Shown piece by piece: positions 8,941 through 17,816 of a DNA stretch of 64,000 nt. Position numbers and translations under genes: made by a program. Every line of letters begins with the position of its first letter. The first letter of the stretch is position 1. The DNA lies in contig JAHJNJ010000041.1 in assembly GCA_018820925.1 (NCBI GenBank), forward strand, positions 1 through 64,000, in the 5' to 3' direction. Source of the DNA: Gammaproteobacteria bacterium (GTDB taxonomy: Bacteria > Pseudomonadota > Gammaproteobacteria > Burkholderiales > Gallionellaceae). The notes under the pieces were generated by a model. That model made no database searches, was not told where the DNA came from, and saw nothing but the letters and a program-made list of their open reading frames with translations.

Positions 8941-9542
8941 TGCAGCGAAAAAAACCGGGTCAATTTCTCGCCGCTCTGCAGTACCAGTTCCACTTCCACT
9001 CCCTTGGGCAACGCGACATCGGCAACCAGAGGCGGCCACTGCTTTTCCCAGGTCATGCGGCTGTTCAGGTAGCGCAGGTTGAATTCGCTCACGCCTTCCA
9101 GCAGCGTATCCACCGCCGGCGCATTGTACGGGGCGCTGTCCAGCGCAGTCCAGCGCAACAATTCCAGTTTGTCCCGGCGCAGGCGATAACCGATGCGCTG
9201 CGGCGGCAGCGGTGAGCCGTCGGCATCGAAACCGCCGTTGCACGTGAAAGCCAGTTGCGCATCCTCCAGATTTTCGGTCGCGGATGGCGTACCAACCCAG
9301 GCCGGCGCTTCTGCACCGTTCGCCGTGCGCACGGGACGCTGCAACACCTGCGCCGTCTCGCCATCCAGCCGCGCAAAGAAGCGCTCCAGCGCCTGCCACT
9401 TGCGCGTTTCCTGGTCGATGTGCGCGCGCGTCTGCGTGACAGCATTCAATCCGCGGTAGGCGGTGATCGCCAATATCGCAAACACGAACAGGGCGACGAG
9501 CAGCTCGATGAGGGTGAAGCCCTTGATCGTATTTTTCTTCAT
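8937..9542 (-). CDS. gspJ: Type II secretion minor pseudopilin GspJ
   Basis: 201 residues from the ATG at 9542. The prepilin leader MKKNTIKG is followed by FTLIELLVALFVFAILAITA with Glu at +5. The rest fits GspJ: KWQALERFFARLDGETAQVL and a conserved Trp/Arg-rich middle region. It forms the pseudopilus tip complex with GspI and GspK. The 4-bp overlaps with gspI and gspK indicate translational coupling. The short leader here contrasts with the extended leaders of gspI and gspH upstream. Confidence 0.94.
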   Translation of the reverse strand: MKKNTIKGFTLIELLVALFVFAILAITAYRGLNAVTQTRAHIDQETRKWQALERFFARLDGETAQVLQRPVRTANGAEAPAWVGTPSATENLEDAQLAFTCNGGFDADGSPLPPQRIGYRLRRDKLELLRWTALDSAPYNAPAVDTLLEGVSEFNLRYLNSRMTWEKQWPPLVADVALPKGVEVELVLQSGEKLTRFFSLQ

Positions 9543-9958
9543 CGCGGAAATTGCACCAGATACCCCGTCAACTCCCGCAGCGAATGCGTCTTGTCGTCCG
9601 GCGCATACACATCGACGATGATGCGGCGCATGGTGGGGTTGGGGGTGGCGATGATTTCTTCCCGCCACGGGTAGGTTTGCCCGGCCTGTTCCTCTTCACC
9701 TGTCTGGATACCGGGCGCGGGATAATCGCCACGCGCCTGGTGCGTGGCCAAGCGGTTTTGTGCCACCCAGTCGGCAATGACGTGGGTGCGCAGTGCATCG
9801 ACATGCCGGATGCCGGAACTGGCGGTGCGCGATACGGCGGCCATGGTGATGGCGAGGATGAACAGGGCGACGAGGACCTCGATGAGGGTAAAACCGGCTT
9901 GGGTTTTTCGCCCTCCCCCTGCCAGGGGGAAGGAACGATTTATGTTTTCTATCGTCAT
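9539..9958 (-). CDS. gspI: Type II secretion minor pseudopilin GspI (repeat-derived leader extension)
   Basis: 139 residues. The prepilin cleavage site is QAG|FTLIEVLVALFILAITM with Glu at +5, and the C-terminal part (ADWVAQNRL, WREEI) is typical of GspI. The ATG at 9958 overlaps the gspH stop (ATGA), so the start looks real. That places about 22 residues before the cleavage site instead of the usual 5-10. The extra leader (SFPLAGGGRKT) is encoded by a C-rich/G-rich palindrome at 9911-9932, of the same family as the intergenic repeat at 12459-12558. Whether the longer leader affects processing is unknown. Confidence 0.92.
   Translation of the reverse strand: MTIENINRSFPLAGGGRKTQAGFTLIEVLVALFILAITMAAVSRTASSGIRHVDALRTHVIADWVAQNRLATHQARGDYPAPGIQTGEEEQAGQTYPWREEIIATPNPTMRRIIVDVYAPDDKTHSLRELTGYLVQFPR
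9911..9932. repeat. C-rich/G-rich palindrome within the gspI leader
   Basis: CCCTCCCCCT-GCC-AGGGGGAAG: half of a repeat family that also occurs complete at 12459-12558. It is inside the coding sequence and supplies extra leader residues of GspI. Confidence 0.75.
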
Positions 9959-10440
9959 GGCGTCTTCCCCTCCACCACTTCCACCTTGCCCAGCCCGTTG
10001 CCGGCAATGTCGGACGTCAAGTCTCCACTGAGCAGCATCACCCGAAAATCTTTCGCCGACAGTTCGGGGCTGAGCACGACCAGCGCGCCGGGTTCGATGC
10101 GGCGTCCGTTGAAGCTGACTTCGCCGATGCGCACGTCATCCGGCAGGTTGCGCGGGTGCAGCAGGTTGTCGCGTTCGATGCGCACCCATTCGCCTTCCCG
10201 GGTGCGGTTCCAGAAGCGGTAGCTGTTGCCGGTGCCGGACCAGGCCAGCGGTTGTCCGCCCGCCTGCGAACTCATCGCACCGTTTTCCATGAGGAAGGCG
10301 AGGCGTTGCGATTCTTCGCGCAATACGGACTGCGCGTTCGGCATCAGGTTCAGCGTCGCCACGGAGAGCATGATGCTGGCGACCACCAGCACCACCAGCA
10401 TTTCCAGGAGGGTGAAGCCGCGCTCAAGGTTGTTATCCAA
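9955..10440 (-). CDS. gspH: Type II secretion minor pseudopilin GspH
   Basis: 161 residues if translation begins at the TTG at 10440, giving the leader MDNNLERG and the mature start FTLLEMLVVLVVASIMLSVA with Glu at +5. An AGGAACGG-like ribosome-binding site lies about 9 bp before the TTG. The open frame continues upstream to an ATG at 10548 or 10527, but that part (PFGLSLSKPE...) is the translation of a 66-bp palindromic repeat at 10450-10515, so I prefer the TTG start. The C-terminus ends KVEVVEGKTP and overlaps gspI. GspH is a minor pseudopilin of the tip. Confidence 0.9.
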   Translation of the reverse strand: MDNNLERGFTLLEMLVVLVVASIMLSVATLNLMPNAQSVLREESQRLAFLMENGAMSSQAGGQPLAWSGTGNSYRFWNRTREGEWVRIERDNLLHPRNLPDDVRIGEVSFNGRRIEPGALVVLSPELSAKDFRVMLLSGDLTSDIAGNGLGKVEVVEGKTP

Positions 10441-10449
10441 ACCAATAAT

Positions 10450-10515
10450 CCGTTCCTGTTGCGCTTGTCGGAAGATGAACGCGCTTTCGGGCTTCGACAA
10501 GCTCAGCCCGAACGG
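10450..10515. repeat. 66-bp palindromic repeat upstream of gspH
   Basis: Imperfect inverted repeat with ends CCGTTCC/GAACGG and core GCTTGTCGGAAG/CTTCGACAAGC. Elements containing GGGCTTCGACAAGCTCAGCC are widespread in proteobacteria. Its translation continues in frame into gspH, which would create a spurious extended leader (PFGLSLSKPE). A related GAGCCTGTCGAAGG segment is present at about 19261. Confidence 0.85.
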
Positions 10516-10535
10516 ACCAGTTTTCATTGGTTGTT

Positions 10536-10976
10536 TCAGTCCTGCCACGACCCGATGTCGGCATCGCTGCCTTCACCGCCGCCGGCCTTGTCCGCGCCGA
10601 AACTGAACACGTCGATCGTGCCATGCACGCCGGGCTGCAGGTATTGGTAGGGCGTGCCCCACGGGTCTTTCGGCACGCGATCCAGATAGCCCTCGCTTTT
10701 CCAGTTGGCCGGAACGGGGGCGCTGGTGGGTTTGCGCACGAGCGCCGCCAACCCCTGCTCGGTGGTGGGGTAGCGCTGGTTGTCCAGCTTGTAAAGGTTG
10801 AGCGCCTGGGTGATGGTGGCAATGTCCGATTTGGCGGCAGTGATGCGCGCCTCGTCCGGACGGCTCATCACCTTGGGCACGATCAGCGCGGCCAGTACGC
10901 CGATGATGAGGATGACGACCATCAATTCGATCAGGGTGAAGCCCCTGCTGTGCTGCAGTTTGTTGCGGGATTTCAT
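10536..10976 (-). CDS. gspG: Type II secretion major pseudopilin GspG
   Basis: 146 residues from the ATG at 10976. Leader MKSRNKLQHSRG, then FTLIELMVVILIIGVLAALI with Glu at +5. The conserved GspG body follows: ALNLYKLDNQRYPTTEQGL, then PKDPWGTPYQYL and a C-terminal FSFGADKAGGGEGSDADI, the calcium-binding loop typical of major pseudopilins. It polymerises into the pseudopilus that pushes substrates through the GspD secretin. It is the first gene of the downstream gsp block, 166 bp from the dihaem protein gene. Confidence 0.97.
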   Translation of the reverse strand: MKSRNKLQHSRGFTLIELMVVILIIGVLAALIVPKVMSRPDEARITAAKSDIATITQALNLYKLDNQRYPTTEQGLAALVRKPTSAPVPANWKSEGYLDRVPKDPWGTPYQYLQPGVHGTIDVFSFGADKAGGGEGSDADIGSWQD

Positions 10977-11142
10977 TATCGTTCGTCCTTGTGATGAAGA
11001 ATGCGCAGAGTTTAGCAAATCTGCCTTTGGAAGATGCAAAACATACTGTCCGCGTTTGCGGCGCTTTGACAAGAGCCTGCATTGAGCAGGCGCTAATGCG
11101 CCATTGCAGGCCTTGACGTGCGCGCTTGGGCAATCAGGAAAA

Positions 11143-12360
11143 TCAGGGAGGACTATAGCCGTCGGTGAGTGTGTTGAGGAATGCCACCACCTGATCGATC
11201 TCGGCGTCCGTCAGGGCTGGCGCGTCACCGGGACGGCGGTCGTAGGGCGGTTCGTTGATGTTGACGTTGATTTTGTACTGATCGGGCAGGTCGTCGAATT
11301 TGAGCGCATTGCCGTTGCCGTCCAGCGGATACCAGAGCTCGGGATCGATGTCGCGGGTGACGTAGAATTTGACGACATCGCGCAGGTTCGAGAATTTTCC
11401 GTTGTGGAAATAGGGTGCCGTGATGGCGACGTTGCGCAACGTCGGCACCCTGAATTTGCCGCACAAGGTGGGTGAACTGAAGTCGGTGCGAACGGGGCCG
11501 CATAACCCCAGATCGTAATAGTCCGGGTCGGCATTGGCGGGTATAGCCGTATTGCGCGGCACGCCCAGCGCATCGTAGGTGAAATCCGTGAACAGCGGCG
11601 GCGTGGCCGAACTCGGCGCGATACTGGGATGGCAGGCGGCGCAATTGCCCTTGTCGCGCGCATTGAACAGGATGAGTCCCTGCTGTTCGTCGCTGCTCAA
11701 CTGCACCCTGCCCTTGAGCCAATAATCGAACTTGGAGGTGAAGGGCGCAAAGCGGCTATCCGTTTTTTCGAATTCGGCGACCGTGGCGGTGATCTTGTTA
11801 TAGGCATCGGCGATGTTGTCGAAGACGTTGTTGCCCCACGCGCGTTTGAAGTCGTCGGCATATGCCGAGCTTTTGACTTTGTCGACATAGCTGGCCATAT
11901 CCGGGTTGTGCATTTCCACCGCACTCAAGGGCGGCCCTCCCGCCTGGTCGGCCAGCGTGGCAGCCCGTCCGTCGTGGAACAGCCCGCCGTACGGCCCTTC
12001 TTCGGCAAAACCGAAGGCGGGCGTCAGGACATGATAGGCAATGGACGGGGCATTGCGTCCGCCGAACTGGCCGGGAATCACGCCCTCGGATACGCCCATG
12101 CTGATCGCCAGCGCACGCGGATCGGTGAAGGCGCGTTCCGGGTCGTGGCAAGTGGCGCACGACATGCCCGCCGGTTCGGACAAACTGGTGTCGAAAAATA
12201 TCTTCTCCCCGACTGCCGCCCTGGACACGGCTTGCGTTCCGGCGGACGGACTGGCCTCGCTGCCGCCGCCGCATGCCGTTAACAGCGCACATAAAACAGT
12301 GATCGAAACCGGCACGACAAGTTGTCTGGTCGTGGCCGCAAAAGTATTCATTGAGCGCAT
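11143..12360 (-). CDS. Dihaem c-type cytochrome, MauG/cytochrome c peroxidase family, predicted lipoprotein
   Basis: 405 residues. The N-terminus has a hydrophobic signal ending in LLTAC followed by GGG, a lipobox, so the protein is probably lipid-anchored. Two haem motifs are present: MSCATCHDP (about residue 68) and GNCAACHPS (about residue 237). ERAFTDPRALAIS and FRVPTLRNVAITAPYFHNG are strong signatures of the bacterial dihaem cytochrome c peroxidase/MauG family. Such proteins reduce H2O2 or oxidise other substrates; the actual substrate cannot be told. It lies between gspG and the PhoX-like gene within the split T2SS locus, on the same strand. The start may be ATG 12360 or 12351. Confidence 0.9.
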   Translation of the reverse strand: MRSMNTFAATTRQLVVPVSITVLCALLTACGGGSEASPSAGTQAVSRAAVGEKIFFDTSLSEPAGMSCATCHDPERAFTDPRALAISMGVSEGVIPGQFGGRNAPSIAYHVLTPAFGFAEEGPYGGLFHDGRAATLADQAGGPPLSAVEMHNPDMASYVDKVKSSAYADDFKRAWGNNVFDNIADAYNKITATVAEFEKTDSRFAPFTSKFDYWLKGRVQLSSDEQQGLILFNARDKGNCAACHPSIAPSSATPPLFTDFTYDALGVPRNTAIPANADPDYYDLGLCGPVRTDFSSPTLCGKFRVPTLRNVAITAPYFHNGKFSNLRDVVKFYVTRDIDPELWYPLDGNGNALKFDDLPDQYKINVNINEPPYDRRPGDAPALTDAEIDQVVAFLNTLTDGYSPP

Positions 12361-12458
12361 TGGGGCTCCTTACATTGCCGAGAGTAATCTGAAGGCATGT
12401 TGCCGGAGTGGTATTGCAGATTCATTAAACCCGCAAAGTTCATTAGGGACTACAACAT

Positions 12459-12558
12459 CCCCTCCCCCTTGCAGGGGGAGGGTTAGGGAGGGGGTAGAAA
12501 CGTGTCAGCTCACTGACTCTACCCCCATCCTAGCCTTCCCCCTGCAAGGGGGAAGGGA
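12459..12558. repeat. 100-bp palindromic repeat in the gap between two lipoprotein genes
   Basis: Two arms of about 40 bp (CCCTCCCCCTTGCAGGGGG... and ...CCCCCTGCAAGGGGGAAGGG) around a 20-bp centre. The 300-bp gap 12361-12660 contains this, the terminator at 12602-12640 and no gene. Related half-elements occur in gspI and, with variation, at 25747-25810 and inside the RNB gene. Confidence 0.85.
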
Positions 12559-12601
12559 CTGTTAGGCTCTAATGGATAATTGGGGTTAACCCCACAAAGA
12601 A

Positions 12602-12640
12602 AATTCCCCGGCCGCTTGTGGCGACCGGGGAATTCGGAGA
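12602..12640 (-). terminator. Intrinsic terminator of the PhoX-like gene
   Basis: On the minus strand the stem AATTCCCCGG(T)CG.../CGGCCGGGGAATT is followed by TTCTTTG. It is 20 bp beyond the stop at 12661. Confidence 0.85.
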
Positions 12641-12660
12641 ACGACTGCTGCGAACGTCGT

Positions 12661-15003
12661 TTAATGCATGGCAGGCAGGCCGCCGAGATAGCCGACTTCC
12701 GCCTTGTTGACGTCGATCAGCGGCTTGATGCGGTTATAGAGGGTTGGATCACCGATCGGATCGCCGGCATGCTGGTAGTTGCTCATGATGTAGGCGTGGC
12801 CGTTCATGTTGTCCACGACTTGCAGGCCGGTGGATTCCGCACCCATCGGCAGCGACAGGATGCGCACCAGGCTGCCGGTGTCAACGTGGTAGGCCCACAG
12901 GTAGTTGTTGACGTGGTTGCCGGAGTCCTCGCCGATGAACAGCACGCGCATGCGTTCGGAAAACGACAGATTGTCCGGGCTGGCGATACCGTTCAGGTCG
13001 GATTTGTTGCCGTCGGCATCCGCGGTGATGTCTGTACCAACCACGATTGCCTTCATCGAGACCGGCACGAAATCGCTGTCGATTGCGGCGCCGAGGGAAT
13101 CACCCTGGTTCGGTTTGAGCGACAACTCATAAACCGCGCCGGACAGGTTTTTCTTGAGACGGATGTGGTTGGCCGGATCGGCTGCCACGTCTTCCATGCC
13201 CTTGCTCATGCGCGACATCGCAGTGTAGGCCTTGTTGTCCCTGGCGTTGTAAGCCACGCCCTCGTACTTCTCGAATTCGGTCGATGCGCCCATCATTGCG
13301 GCATAGCGGCGGGTTTCGAGGAAGGCGGCCAATGTCGCGACGGGTACACCTGCAAAACTGCCGGATTGCAGTTGCAAGTACTCGACCTTGGCAACTTCAT
13401 GTCCTGTCTTGATCGCGGTGTATCCGGCGGTGGGGACTGTGGCGGTCAGGAACAGGTCGTTGAAGGTCACGCCCGCGTCGACGGCGGCCTTGATATCGGC
13501 GTGGGTCGCGTGGCCCAGCTTGATCCAGGACAGGTTGGCTTCGCCGCCGTCGGTGCCGATGGGCGACATCTGGTTCCATTTTGCCGCATACAGGCTGCCT
13601 GCGGACAGGTCGCCGGCAGCGTCGGCCACGAACATGGTGAGGCTGGTGTAGGTGCCGTCGTCGCCCTGGATCGCGGTGCGCGAGTCGCCGAACATCTGCA
13701 CTTTTTCGCGCGAGAGACGGCCCAGCGTGTACCACTTTTCCACGGTGGAAGTGCCGTTGCCGGCGATGGTCACTTCGGGTACGCGACCATAATTGTAGGG
13801 CGATGCAGTTGCGTCGCCGTAGAGGGTGCGGAACGCATTCATGCGCGCGGTGTACTCCATGCCGAGACACGAGCCGCCGCCAAGTGCGGCATAGGTCGCA
13901 TCGACTTCGCAACGCGCATCCGGCTCATATTCCTCGGAGCCCAGGTGGGTGTTCCAGGGCGAACGGCTGCCGGCGCAGGGAATCCACAGGCCGTTGACGC
14001 CGGAGAAATCCACCTGCTTGATCGAGTCGACGGTGAATTTGCCGTCTGTGCCGTTCTGCGCGAGTTTGGCCACGGTCATCAGCATCGGGATTTTTCCGTA
14101 GCCGCTGGCGCCCGTGCTGTCGACGTTTTCATATTCGAAATGGGTGACGAGATACGGCGTGCCGCCGATGTCCATCAGCGAATTGGCGTCCGGCGTTTGC
14201 GGGATGTAGGGATTGCCGTTGCCATCGTTCTGGATTACGCCATTCTTGTTGCGCACGACCGCTGCGGCAGAGCCGTCGGCGGTCTTGTCGGTGTCGGTGT
14301 TGTTGAACAGATGCGCATACGACAGAGGGAAGTTCTTTACGCTGCCGTCGGCATACGTCACATTCACCGTCGAGGTGGTGTAGGCGATGGCGCGGTTTGC
14401 GTCGGACAGGCCACTGATGTCGGTCGGGGTGAAGGTCACCGATTTAACCTTGGCGGGCGCATTCAGCAGGTGCGTGGTGACGTTGGAAAGCGGGGCCGGT
14501 GTCAGTCCTGCGCCGGTCAGTGCCGCGTTGGCTGCCGCGAGCGAATCGATGGTGGACGCGGAAGAAAGCAGGGCGGCATTGGCGCTGACGTCGATGTTCG
14601 TGGCGGTTGTGGAAGCACCGGCAACCGTCTGGATGACTTGCGCTACAGCCAGCGCCTTCTGGTCGACTTCATCGGTCACACCAGCGATATCCTTGGGGCG
14701 CACGAGTTTGTTGCCGTTCTGGTCGCTCAGTGCCGTGCTGGCCATGCTGACGGAACCCAGATTTGCCTGGCCGATCTTGAAGCTGACTGTATCGCCCGCA
14801 GCGTAAGTGAATTCGCCGTTGGTCCCGGTCACGCCGGAAGCGCCGCCGCTGGTGGAATAAGTCACACCTTTGACGTAGGAGTCGGACAAAATTCCGGTTA
14901 ACGCGGTGCTGGAGGGGGTAGAGCTGCCGCTGCCACCGCCGCAGCCCGCCAGGGCCAGGGCCGATGCAACAGCCAGGCAAATTGTTTTCATGCGCATATC
15001 CAT
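12661..15003 (-). CDS. PhoX-like (DUF839) secreted phosphatase family lipoprotein
   Basis: 780 residues. The signal sequence ends in LALAGC followed by GGGSGSS, a lipobox and linker. Residues about 35-90 form a small Ig-like/carboxypeptidase-D-like domain (YVKGVTYSTSG, GVTGTNGEFTY) common on surface lipoproteins. The large remainder resembles COG3211 PhoX-family proteins: NTHLGSEEYEPD, EKYEGVAYNARDNKAY, SPDNLSFSERMRVLFIGED. PhoX enzymes are calcium/iron-dependent phosphatases and many DUF839 proteins are unassigned, so phosphatase activity is not certain. GGAGA lies before the ATG at 15003 and a strong terminator follows the stop. Its place inside the T2SS locus makes it a likely export substrate (inference). 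Confidence 0.8.
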   Translation of the reverse strand: MDMRMKTICLAVASALALAGCGGGSGSSTPSSTALTGILSDSYVKGVTYSTSGGASGVTGTNGEFTYAAGDTVSFKIGQANLGSVSMASTALSDQNGNKLVRPKDIAGVTDEVDQKALAVAQVIQTVAGASTTATNIDVSANAALLSSASTIDSLAAANAALTGAGLTPAPLSNVTTHLLNAPAKVKSVTFTPTDISGLSDANRAIAYTTSTVNVTYADGSVKNFPLSYAHLFNNTDTDKTADGSAAAVVRNKNGVIQNDGNGNPYIPQTPDANSLMDIGGTPYLVTHFEYENVDSTGASGYGKIPMLMTVAKLAQNGTDGKFTVDSIKQVDFSGVNGLWIPCAGSRSPWNTHLGSEEYEPDARCEVDATYAALGGGSCLGMEYTARMNAFRTLYGDATASPYNYGRVPEVTIAGNGTSTVEKWYTLGRLSREKVQMFGDSRTAIQGDDGTYTSLTMFVADAAGDLSAGSLYAAKWNQMSPIGTDGGEANLSWIKLGHATHADIKAAVDAGVTFNDLFLTATVPTAGYTAIKTGHEVAKVEYLQLQSGSFAGVPVATLAAFLETRRYAAMMGASTEFEKYEGVAYNARDNKAYTAMSRMSKGMEDVAADPANHIRLKKNLSGAVYELSLKPNQGDSLGAAIDSDFVPVSMKAIVVGTDITADADGNKSDLNGIASPDNLSFSERMRVLFIGEDSGNHVNNYLWAYHVDTGSLVRILSLPMGAESTGLQVVDNMNGHAYIMSNYQHAGDPIGDPTLYNRIKPLIDVNKAEVGYLGGLPAMH

Positions 15004-15200
15004 CTGAAGTCTCCAAGTGTTGAGTGGTAGGGAGACGGCAGACTAATTTGCGAAGATAACAGGCTGATGAAACTAATATTGCTGTACGGTTTGGATTTTG
15101 TTGCAGGTTATTTAACCATCTGAATCATCTGGATGACGGGCAGCAAAACAGGCGGCGCAATCAGTGCGAACACGCTCGGGCACGCATTGCAGGAATAATA

Positions 15201-15233
15201 AAAAAGGCCGGAAGCGCAGTGCGCTTCCGACCT
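15201..15233 (-). terminator. Intrinsic terminator of the nine-haem cytochrome gene
   Basis: On the minus strand GGTCGGAAGCGCA/TGCGCTTCCGGCC forms a strong stem followed by TTTTTTA. It lies 19 bp beyond the stop, so the cytochrome can be expressed separately from the genes downstream. Confidence 0.88.
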
Positions 15234-15251
15234 TTCCTTGCAACCCGGCGG

Positions 15252-17498
15252 CTAGTCGCCGTTGGGGCCGTTGTGGCAATCGTAGCAGTTCATGTTGTGA
15301 CCTGCGGCGAAGGACTTCTTGTTGATGGTTTTGGCTACCTTGATCTGGCTCAGTGGCGTACCCCGGAAATCGGCGCCGTGGCAGTAGGCGCAGGCAGTCC
15401 TGTTGTTCCTGGCCTGGCTCTTGTGCGACGACACCCACTGATCGCCCGTCGTATGCATGCCGTGCGGACCGCCGGTCACCGTGTTCGGCACCGTCACGTG
15501 GCATGCCGAGCATTCGGCAACCGTACCGGCATGACCTTGCAGGTCCATGCTCAGGGCGTTGTCCTGGGAATGGGAGCTCGGATACTCGGCATGCGTTGCG
15601 CCGTGGCAAGCCTCGCATTGCAGGTTGCCGTGGCTCTTGCTGAAACGGAACAGGCTGACGCCGGTGGCCGGTGTGTTGGCATTGGTGGCAAACGTCGCAT
15701 CGGTCCAGACTTTCGGCAAGCCGTTGGCGTTGACCCCGACCAGTTCGCGTGTGCCATCGTGGTGGCACGATTGGCAGTTCGGTTCATTGAACCAACCGGC
15801 ACGTGCGGTGTTGCCGACCTGGGCCATCGTGCCGTGGCAGCTCTGGCAGCTCATCGCCGGATTGCCGCTTGCATCCAGCGCATCGCCCATGGCACCGCGC
15901 AGACACTGCGTAACCGAGCCGGGGTGGCACGAGTAGCACGAGCTGCGGTTGGTCGCATCGCCCAGCGCAACCTGCGTGGCGGGATCCTTGACCGTTGCGT
16001 GCTTGGTATGCAGTGCATGCGTCAGTGCGCGAACGCCCGCCACGCCCGAGGTTTGCAGCGCGTTGGACAAGTGGCACGCGGCGCAAAGTACCGGCTGGCC
16101 CGCCGTCGCGGTTGCCAGGAGACCGGCCGGATTGTAGCCGACCTGCGCCAGGGCATTGGCATACAGCGTCTGGTTTGCCGCATCGGCGAACTTCTTTTCG
16201 TCGTGCAGACGCAGGATGTTTTTCTTCCAGTCTTTTTCCGGATCCGGATCATTGATCCATCCCGCGACCGGTCGGGCGGCAATGGCGGCCGCATTTGTGG
16301 ACGTCGTCGTGCTGTGGCAAGCCTTGCACGTCATCTCGTCGCTGACCGGCAAGACGGTCCTGGCCGTGGCGAGTACCGCGCCCGTCGCACTATCCTTTGC
16401 GACCACCTTGATCATCGGATAGAAATTTTTGCGGCCCATGTCGTCTACCGGCATGATCGGTATTCCTTCGGCCACGAAGGCGCCTAGGCCGCTGCTGTAC
16501 TGCATTGGCGAAGGTGTCGTTCCGGGCGTCCGGTTGCTGACCGTGGGATCGTTCAAGTTCAGACCGTGATCCGGAGCGGGTTGCGCACCGAACAAGGCAC
16601 TGACGTAGGTCCAGAAGTTCGTCTTGGTCGAACTGATGGTGTTGATCGAGCCGTAGAGCGGATCGGTCTGAGCCACCGTGTTGTCGGCGTAGGACTCGTA
16701 AGTCAGCGTCACGCCGGTATTGACCTGCTTGTTCGTGGTCTTGTTGACCAGTTGCGCGTGCAAGTTGTTGTACGGCGGCAGGATGGAAAATACCGAATAG
16801 TCCTTGCCGTCAACACAGTGCATACCCAGGTCGTTCCAGGCCAGCAGCGAATAGGAGCCTGAACTGACCGGTGGTGGCGGTGGTGGAGGGGGAGGTGTAC
16901 CGCCCGCAGTGACGGTGACGATTACTGACTTGCTTTGCCGGCTGTCCCTGACAGTCACCGCCGCGCTCCCCGCCCTCAGACCGGAAACAGTAACGGTGCC
17001 GCCGGCGTAACTCGCCGACGCAACCGAGCTATCCGAACTGGAGACGGTCACCGAGCCGGAAGCCCCGGACACCGTGAATGTCCCTCTGGAACCCTGGGTA
17101 ATGCTGAGCGCGGTAGTCGAAACCGTCAGGTTGCTGGTTGTGGACGTCACCGTGACGCTGATGGTCCGGCTGCTGTTGCGGTCCTTCACCGTTACCGTGG
17201 CATTGCCAACCCTGACGCCATTCACTGTAACCACGCCATTGCGATATCTGGCAGTAGCCACAGACGATCTCGATGTGGATACCGATACGCTGCCCGAAGC
17301 ATTCGAGACGCGGGCGGTACCGGACGAACCTTGCGTGATGAGAAGAGAAGTCGGGCTGACACTCAGGCTGTTTCTTGACGAATTCCGGGAACTGTCGCTT
17401 CTGTTGCCGTCGTCGGCCTGGGCGGAAACAGCCAGAAAAAGGGACAGGCAGGCACAAATGAGCCCCCTGAATACTCGAACACTTGACTTGCTTGGCAT
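15252..17498 (-). CDS. Nine-haem c-type cytochrome with two Ig-like repeats and a polyproline linker
   Basis: 748 residues with a cleavable signal peptide (FRGLICACLSLFLAVSAQA). Two about 73-residue Ser/Thr/Val-rich repeats follow (starting SVSPTSLLITQG and TVSTTALSITQG), resembling bacterial Ig-like domains. Then comes a run of nine prolines and a region beginning LLAWNDLGMHC, a motif seen on other exported cytochrome-type proteins. The C-terminal half holds nine CXXCH motifs (CKACH, CAACH, CYSCH, CQSCH twice, CEACH, CSACH, CAYCH, CYDCH). The layout suggests a surface-exposed electron-transfer protein held off the cell by Ig-like stalks. It sits between gspF and gspG, hinting at T2SS export. 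Exact function unknown. Confidence 0.85.
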   Translation of the reverse strand: MPSKSSVRVFRGLICACLSLFLAVSAQADDGNRSDSSRNSSRNSLSVSPTSLLITQGSSGTARVSNASGSVSVSTSRSSVATARYRNGVVTVNGVRVGNATVTVKDRNSSRTISVTVTSTTSNLTVSTTALSITQGSRGTFTVSGASGSVTVSSSDSSVASASYAGGTVTVSGLRAGSAAVTVRDSRQSKSVIVTVTAGGTPPPPPPPPPVSSGSYSLLAWNDLGMHCVDGKDYSVFSILPPYNNLHAQLVNKTTNKQVNTGVTLTYESYADNTVAQTDPLYGSINTISSTKTNFWTYVSALFGAQPAPDHGLNLNDPTVSNRTPGTTPSPMQYSSGLGAFVAEGIPIMPVDDMGRKNFYPMIKVVAKDSATGAVLATARTVLPVSDEMTCKACHSTTTSTNAAAIAARPVAGWINDPDPEKDWKKNILRLHDEKKFADAANQTLYANALAQVGYNPAGLLATATAGQPVLCAACHLSNALQTSGVAGVRALTHALHTKHATVKDPATQVALGDATNRSSCYSCHPGSVTQCLRGAMGDALDASGNPAMSCQSCHGTMAQVGNTARAGWFNEPNCQSCHHDGTRELVGVNANGLPKVWTDATFATNANTPATGVSLFRFSKSHGNLQCEACHGATHAEYPSSHSQDNALSMDLQGHAGTVAECSACHVTVPNTVTGGPHGMHTTGDQWVSSHKSQARNNRTACAYCHGADFRGTPLSQIKVAKTINKKSFAAGHNMNCYDCHNGPNGD

Positions 17499-17816
17499 GG
17501 CAACACCCCTTTCGGAAATATTGGTGTGGGAAATATTCCCACCGGCACACTAGCCGTTCACCATCTGCTGGGGCAAGTCTGAAAAAAGGCCTATACCTTC
17601 TGGAGATTCAGCCTAGATATTGACCTATATATTTTTATGTGGATTGGAAAAATATTGGTAATTCATGCGCATAGTCAGAAATTAATTTGGGCTACCCACA
17701 CCTGCAACAGCAATTTATCCGCCCGATTACCCACAAACTAATAATCGCTACTATGTTTCATTAGATGAAAAAGTGGCGAAATTTGTCACAAAACAACAGG
17801 AAAAAGAGGAACTACC
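17499..17816. other. AT-rich gap between gspF and the nine-haem cytochrome gene
   Basis: 318 bp with no supported gene. It is markedly AT-rich around 17590-17770 compared with the flanking genes, which would suit a promoter driving the cytochrome on the minus strand; no clear -35/-10 pair was assigned. Confidence 0.45.

Noticed and set aside
12580-14901. 773-codon open frame on the plus strand
   Set aside because: It is the antisense shadow of the PhoX-like gene. The minus-strand protein has a signal, lipobox, family motifs, a ribosome-binding site and a terminator; the plus-strand translation has none.
15219-16487. 422-codon open frame opposite the nine-haem cytochrome
   Set aside because: Antisense shadow in high-GC sequence; the minus strand has nine CXXCH and a signal peptide.
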